A DNA stretch of 17,105 nt from an uncultured Collinsella sp. (GTDB lineage: Bacteria > Actinomycetota > Coriobacteriia > Coriobacteriales > Coriobacteriaceae): the NCBI GenBank assembly GCA_900540985.1, contig UQIC01000043.1, positions 1 to 17,105 of the forward strand. The letters run 5' to 3'. Numbering within the stretch: position 1 is the first letter of the stretch; the number at the start of each line of letters is the position of its first letter. Positions 13,524 to 17,105 of this stretch are shown here, piece by piece. Both the position numbers and the translations under genes were made by a program. The notes beneath the pieces were generated by a model. It saw only the letters and a list, made by a program, of their open reading frames with translations, was not told where the DNA came from and did not search any database.

Positions 13524-15599
13524 ATGGGTGCTCCCAAGACCGGTAACGTAAGGAACGTGGTGCTCGTAGGCCAAGGCGGGGTGGGCAAGACTTCACTCGC
13601 CGAGGCCATGCTCCACCTTTCCGGCAAGACCGCCCGCCTGGGCGGCCACGACGGCACCAAGCCCACGCTCGACTATGACCCCGAAGAGGTCAAGCGTGCA
13701 TTTTCCATCTCGACGACCATCGCGCCGATCGACTGGAAGGGCGCGCGCATCAATGTGCTCGATGCCCCGTGCTACCCCGATTTTATCGGCGACGCCTTTG
13801 CCGCGATGAGCGTCTGCGAGACGGCTCTGTTTGTGGTCGACGCCGAGGCCGGCCCACAGCCTACGACGGTTAAGCTCTGGTATGCCGCCGAGGACCTGCG
13901 TCTGGCGCGTGCGGTGTTCGTAAACCGCCTGTCGCGCTCCGAGGCCAGCTTTGCGACCACGATGGACCTGCTGCAAGAGCGCTTTGGCACGCGCCTGGGC
14001 GCCGTGACCCTTCCCTGGGGCGAGGGCGAGGACTTTGACGGCATCATCGACCTGGTGCGCATGAAGGCGCGCCATTGCAACGGCACCGAAGCCGTTGAGT
14101 CGGAGATTCCCGAGGAGTATCGTGCCCAGGCCGAGGAAGCCCATGACCATCTGTGCGAGCTGGTGGCCGAGGCCGACGACGAACTGATGATGAAGTACTT
14201 GGAAGGCGAGGAGACGCTGACGCAGGAGGAGCTTGAGGGCCTGCTGTCGAAGGCGATTGCCGAGCGCATCTTTGTGCCGGTCTTTGCGGGCGATTGCATT
14301 AAGGAGCAGGGCGTCAACTCGCTGATGGACGACATCGCCACATACTTCCCGGCGCCGACCGACTACGGCGAGATGCCGCTTATCGACGGCGATTCGCTCA
14401 AGATTTCGAGTGACGATGATCGTCCGGTGGCGTTTGTGTTTAAGACCCTGGCCGATCCGCAGCAGGGCCGCATCAGCTTTATCAAGGTGCTGACGGGTAC
14501 GCTTGAGCCGGGCCTTGAGCTGGTCAACGCGCGCACGCGCAAGGGCGACCGTCTGGCTCACCTGTATGTGATGTGCGGCCGCGACATGACCGAGGTCGGT
14601 CACGCCTATGCCGGCGACATTATCGTGGCACCCAAGCTGGCGGCCGAGACGGGCGATACGCTCTCGATTACCGGCAAGGTCGAGGCTGCGGCGTTTAAGT
14701 TCCCCAACTCGCAGTACCGCATTGCCATCGAGGCCGAGAATCGCGGGGACGAAGAGAAGCTCTACACGTTTATCGAGAAGGCCTGTAAGGCCGATCCGAC
14801 TATGAGCATCGACCGTGACGAGGAGACCGGCCAGACCATTATCTCCGCCGTGGGTGAGGCGCAGGTTTCGGTGCTGCTCAACCGTTTGGAGGACCGTACC
14901 AAGGTCGTGGCCAAGAGCGTGCCGATCCGCATTCCGTATCGCGAGACCATTCGCCGTACGGCAAGCGCGCAGGGCCGCCACAAGAAACAGACTGGCGGTG
15001 CCGGTCAGTATGGCGACTGCTGGCTGCGCGTTGAGCCGCTCATTGGGCCCGACGGCACGAGCGATGGCTATGAGTTTGTAGACGAGGTCGTGGGTGGCCG
15101 CATCCCGCGCTCGCTCATCCCCGCCGTGGACAAGGGTGTCCAGGAGACCATGAAGGACGGCATCATTGCCGGCTACCCGCTCACGGGCATTCGCGTGGCT
15201 GTGTACGACGGCTCGTATCACAGCGTCGACTCCAACGAGATGGCGTTCCGCGCGGCGGCTCGCATCGGCCTGCGCAAGGCGTGCGCCGATGCCGACCCGG
15301 TGGTGCTGGAGCCCATCGAGGAAATCACGGTGACTATTCCCGAAAGCTACGCCGGCGCTGTGATGGGCGACATCTCGGCATCGCGCGGTCGCGTGACGGG
15401 CATGGAGACCGATGAGCGCGGCGACACCGTGGTCGTCGCTCAGGCACCTCTCGCCGAGTTGACGGATTACTCGACGCGCCTGCGCTCTATCACGCGCGGC
15501 ACGGGTGACTTTACCATGAAGCCCGCAGGCTATGAGCAGGTGCCTTATGACGTTCAGGCCAAGCTGGTCGAGCGCTATGAGGAGGGCCGCGCCAAGTAG
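13524..15599 (+). CDS. EF-G-like translation GTPase family protein (EF-G2 type) with degenerate GTP-binding motifs
   Basis: A 691-residue, full-length EF-G-architecture protein: G domain to about 275, domain II about 300-390, III about 395-470, IV about 475-595, V to the end. P-loop GQGGVGKT (16-23) replaces the GH-DAGKT of true EF-G, as in the actinobacterial EF-G-like paralogues. The switch II DxxG reads DAPC (80-83), and the guanine-specifying NKxD reads NRLS (134-137). Domain IV keeps the EF-G signature RHKKQTGGAGQYG (485-497), and domain V keeps GAVMGDISASRGRV (611-624). It is therefore probably a ribosome-binding accessory factor rather than the main translocase. AAGGAGGT (13513-13520) precedes the ATG. 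It stands alone, without rpsL, rpsG or tuf neighbours. Confidence 0.92.
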   Translation: MGAPKTGNVRNVVLVGQGGVGKTSLAEAMLHLSGKTARLGGHDGTKPTLDYDPEEVKRAFSISTTIAPIDWKGARINVLDAPCYPDFIGDAFAAMSVCETALFVVDAEAGPQPTTVKLWYAAEDLRLARAVFVNRLSRSEASFATTMDLLQERFGTRLGAVTLPWGEGEDFDGIIDLVRMKARHCNGTEAVESEIPEEYRAQAEEAHDHLCELVAEADDELMMKYLEGEETLTQEELEGLLSKAIAERIFVPVFAGDCIKEQGVNSLMDDIATYFPAPTDYGEMPLIDGDSLKISSDDDRPVAFVFKTLADPQQGRISFIKVLTGTLEPGLELVNARTRKGDRLAHLYVMCGRDMTEVGHAYAGDIIVAPKLAAETGDTLSITGKVEAAAFKFPNSQYRIAIEAENRGDEEKLYTFIEKACKADPTMSIDRDEETGQTIISAVGEAQVSVLLNRLEDRTKVVAKSVPIRIPYRETIRRTASAQGRHKKQTGGAGQYGDCWLRVEPLIGPDGTSDGYEFVDEVVGGRIPRSLIPAVDKGVQETMKDGIIAGYPLTGIRVAVYDGSYHSVDSNEMAFRAAARIGLRKACADADPVVLEPIEEITVTIPESYAGAVMGDISASRGRVTGMETDERGDTVVVAQAPLAELTDYSTRLRSITRGTGDFTMKPAGYEQVPYDVQAKLVERYEEGRAK

Positions 15600-15632
15600 C
15601 GTGTGATTTTGCCTGCAATGTAGGTGCTGACG

Positions 15633-15672
15633 AAAAGGCCACCCTGGGTAACCGGGGCGGCCTTATTTGATT
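15633..15672. terminator. Bidirectional terminator between the EF-G-like and nuclease genes
   Basis: AAGGCC (15635-15640) pairs with GGCCTT (15659-15664), and inner CCC/GGG pairs continue the stem around the loop. The plus strand continues TTATTTGATT and the minus strand reads GGCCTTTTCG. It can serve both convergent genes. Confidence 0.75.
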
Positions 15673-15714
15673 CCTTGGGGACGGAGGAAAACGGATCATT
15701 TTTTGGGTTACGGG
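15672..15714. repeat. Dispersed-repeat fragment with GGGGACGGA core
   Basis: CCTTGGGGACGGAGGAAAAC followed by GGATCATTTTTTGGG does not fit any gene or the adjacent terminator. Its TTGGGGACGGA start matches the TTGGGGACAGA core of the 6689-6750 palindrome at 10 of 11 positions. It is probably a half-site or decayed copy of the same REP-like family. Confidence 0.5.
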
Positions 15715-15728
15715 CAGCTTGGTCGGCT

Positions 15729-16712
15729 CTAAACTCCTGAGGTCTGGTTGCGGCCGGTGGCGTAGTCGACTTGCACGTGCGGCTGCAGGTTGTAGCAATA
15801 TACGTGGAAGCAGAGGGTCTTGCCGTGGTCCTCGACCGATTGCGCCTCAAGGCGCACACCGCGGCAGACAAGTTCCTCTTCGTTATACATGGGCGTGACA
15901 CGATAGAGCACATGGTTACCCGTATCGCGGATGTAGCCGAGAATCTGCTCTTCAAACGGCAGCATGCCCGTCTCGTTGAGATAACGCGTGCCGGTGAGGA
16001 GATTCTTGCGGTTGGCGTTTTCGCCGCAGAGCGACCAGGCGATGAGGTGGCAGCGGTTGTAGAGGCTCTGGCCCGGAATAAAGTCGTAGCGCTGCTGGTG
16101 CCAACCGGCAGGATGGATGCGCGAGATATCGCCGCGCTTTCCCTGTCCGAGCGACTCGGGGCCTACGCAGGCGAGCGCCTTGCGAGTGCGACCCAGGCTG
16201 TCGAGCTTGGAGAATTTCTTAAAGCAGCCCTCTTCGGTGGCGCGATCGTATTCATCGAGTGTGAATGACGGCGTGCCGAGCGGGTGCGTGCTGTCGGCGC
16301 GAAGGGCAACGTAGGGGTTGCCGGCGTAGTCGGGAATGCTGCTGAGATAAACACCGCGGGCGCGGTTGAGGTCGGGGTTTTCGACCTCGTCGATGGGGGT
16401 GGCGGCGCTGTCCGCGGAAGCGCCGTCGCCGGTGTCGGTTGCGGCGGAATCGGAGCCATCGCCAGGGTCCTGGTCGTTTTGAGGGTCCGAGGAGCTCGCC
16501 GTTCCCGATTCGAGCCGAGCGACCAGGTCCGCCTCGTCGTCGGTGCGGCTGGGACTTTCGTTTTGTTTCTCGGCCAGAGCTACCGCCTGCTCATCGCTTT
16601 GCGGCGACAGCAACTTGGGCGCTCCGTCGAGCGATCCCGTAAACAGCGCAAACCCGAGCACCACGGCGGTGCCGATGGAAAGTACTTGCTTGTAGGCGGG
16701 CTTGCGCGACAT
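15729..16712 (-). CDS. DNA/RNA non-specific endonuclease, membrane-anchored or secreted
   Basis: A 327-residue nuclease of the EndA/NucA beta-beta-alpha metal family, cleaving DNA and possibly RNA outside the cell. Residues 9-27 form an N-terminal signal or anchor segment. An acidic, Ser/Ala/Asp-rich linker of low complexity runs from about 35 to 115. The catalytic domain follows, with YNRCHLIAWSLCGENANRKN at 218-237, where H222 is the catalytic histidine (NRCH in place of the DRGH of classical members). Next come TGTRYLNETGMLPFE (240-254; N246 is a likely metal ligand) and GNHVLYRVTP (265-274). The ATG at 16710-16712 follows AGGAG at 6-nt spacing. It is convergent with the EF-G-like gene and has its own promoter candidate. 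Confidence 0.93.
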   Translation of the reverse strand: MSRKPAYKQVLSIGTAVVLGFALFTGSLDGAPKLLSPQSDEQAVALAEKQNESPSRTDDEADLVARLESGTASSSDPQNDQDPGDGSDSAATDTGDGASADSAATPIDEVENPDLNRARGVYLSSIPDYAGNPYVALRADSTHPLGTPSFTLDEYDRATEEGCFKKFSKLDSLGRTRKALACVGPESLGQGKRGDISRIHPAGWHQQRYDFIPGQSLYNRCHLIAWSLCGENANRKNLLTGTRYLNETGMLPFEEQILGYIRDTGNHVLYRVTPMYNEEELVCRGVRLEAQSVEDHGKTLCFHVYCYNLQPHVQVDYATGRNQTSGV

Positions 16713-16745
16713 TGAGGCTCCTGGATGGACGGTTGGGAATCTACC

Positions 16746-16754
16746 AGTCTAGCA
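16746..16754 (-). promoter_or_regulatory. Possible extended -10 promoter of the nuclease gene
   Basis: The minus-strand reading is TGCTAGACT, 33 nt before the start codon. It is nearly the same as TGCTAGAAT upstream of hpt. No clear -35 is seen. GTTC-TATC-GAAC (16771-16782) lies just upstream and is a small palindrome, but in the reverse order of a LexA box. Confidence 0.35.
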
Positions 16755-16884
16755 GGAGCCGGCAGGGGCCGTTCTATCGAACAAATACTCAAGATTTTGG
16801 GCAAACGCTGCTGGTTCATTTGCCTCATATGGAGCTGCAGCGGTTATGCATGCGGGGCTATTCGGAGTTTCCCCAGATAAAACC

Positions 16885-16915
16885 TACCAAAATAAACCTG
16901 TCCCTTTTTGGCAGG
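16885..16915. repeat. Dispersed-repeat fragment with GGGACAGG core
   Basis: CCAAAA (16887-16892) and TTTTGG (16906-16911) are inverted around AACCTGTCCC. On the minus strand the segment reads AAAAAGGGACAGGTTTATTT, echoing the GGGGACAGA and GGGGACGGA cores of the repeats at 6689 and 15672. Probably another member or fragment of a REP-like family. Confidence 0.4.
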
Positions 16916-16968
16916 CTAATCGTGAGTTATTTCACCGCAACATAGGGTACGGTTAGGAAATGTGCACC

Positions 16969-17103
16969 TTAAAGAGTGGAGCCCTTGATTAGAGAGATTG
17001 CGCTCGTCTCTCTAAATATCTCTTTAAAGAGAAGGTCAGTTAAAGAGATAACATTAGGAAATCTAGCAGTGAATTTGATGCATCTCTCTAAATTTCTCTC
17101 TAA
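16969..17103. promoter_or_regulatory. Cluster of eight TTARAGAG(A/T) motifs in both orientations
   Basis: Plus-strand copies start at 16969 (TTAAAGAGT), 16989 (TTAGAGAGA), 17024 and 17040 (TTAAAGAGA). Minus-strand copies occupy 17007-17015, 17019-17027, 17083-17091 and 17095-17103. The copies at 16989 and 17007 form a perfect 9-bp inverted repeat with a 9-bp spacer. Those at 17019 and 17024 overlap as the 14-bp palindrome TCTCTTTAAAGAGA. Two minus-strand pairs (17007/17019 and 17083/17095) share an exact 12-bp period. This looks like a multi-site protein-binding array (operator or iteron-like) controlling something beyond the right edge. No coding frame explains it. Confidence 0.7.
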
Positions 17104-17105
17104 AA

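Larger units (their letters stand above)
16713..16968. other. Gap upstream of the nuclease gene without a convincing gene
   Basis: Apart from the nuclease promoter candidate and the repeat at 16885-16915, nothing is assignable. A 77-codon plus-strand frame from 16712 has no ribosome binding site, no recognisable domain and overlaps the nuclease promoter and the repeat, so it is not called. Composition becomes AT-rich towards the right. Confidence 0.5.

Noticed and set aside
13593..15221. 542-codon minus-strand open frame opposite the EF-G-like gene
   Set aside because: Shadow of a conserved gene. Its composition is Leu/Arg/His-rich and without family features.
16771..16782. SOS (LexA) box upstream of the nuclease gene
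   Set aside because: The palindrome is GTTC-N4-GAAC, the reverse order of the GAAC-N4-GTTC core of LexA boxes.
16712..16945. 77-codon plus-strand frame right of the nuclease gene
   Set aside because: It has no ribosome binding site or domain, and it overlaps the nuclease promoter and a repeat fragment.
16969..17103. CRISPR array interpretation of the TTARAGAG cluster
   Set aside because: The units are only 9 bp, occur in both orientations and have irregular spacers of a few bases. CRISPR repeats are longer, directly oriented and evenly spaced.

Overview
The window looks like chromosomal DNA of a high-G+C actinobacterium of the class Coriobacteriia, most probably Collinsella or a close relative. 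This is inferred from codon use and the protein repertoire (an EF-G-like paralogue of the actinobacterial type, a YycJ-type metallo-hydrolase, an NRCH-type nuclease) and from short G/C-rich dispersed repeats in the intergenic gaps. No database search was possible. There is no phage, plasmid, CRISPR or integrase gene. The genes are mostly housekeeping, and most oddities lie between genes.

Layout. 1-60 holds the terminator of a gene left of the window. 121-588 (-) is an unknown tail-anchored membrane protein, divergent from an Hsp20 heat-shock gene (865-1296 +) across an AT-rich, promoter-bearing gap. A bidirectional terminator separates hsp20 from a convergent YycJ-like metallo-hydrolase (1379-2188 -), which is divergent from tilS (2237-3775 +). 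tilS, hpt (3923-4471 +) and ftsH (4473-6620 +) form the widely conserved tilS-hpt-ftsH block: tRNA-Ile lysidine synthesis, purine salvage and membrane proteolysis. hpt and ftsH are 1 nt apart.

After the ftsH terminator comes a perfect 25-bp inverted repeat, then a fold-type I PLP aminotransferase (6810-7994 +) and a YcdX-like PHP-domain metal phosphoesterase (8160-8981 +). Facing them is a TrmA/RlmD-family RNA uracil-C5 methyltransferase (9060-10508 -) with a lysine-rich N-terminal extension. The 434-bp gap beyond it contains a nested palindrome with perfect 36-bp arms and a 17-bp direct repeat.

10943-13213 (+) is a complete polar amino acid ABC importer operon with overlapping genes: lipoprotein, permease, ATPase. 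It is preceded by a plausible promoter and operator-like palindrome and closed by a strong terminator. 13524-15599 (+) is an EF-G-like translation GTPase with degenerate nucleotide-binding motifs. A bidirectional terminator separates it from a convergent membrane-anchored or secreted DNA/RNA non-specific endonuclease (15729-16712 -).

The last 393 bp carry no convincing gene. They hold a repeat fragment and, at 16969-17103, eight copies of a 9-bp motif TTARAGAG(A/T) in both orientations. This motif cluster is the most unusual regulatory-looking structure in the window. The gene it might control would lie beyond the right edge.
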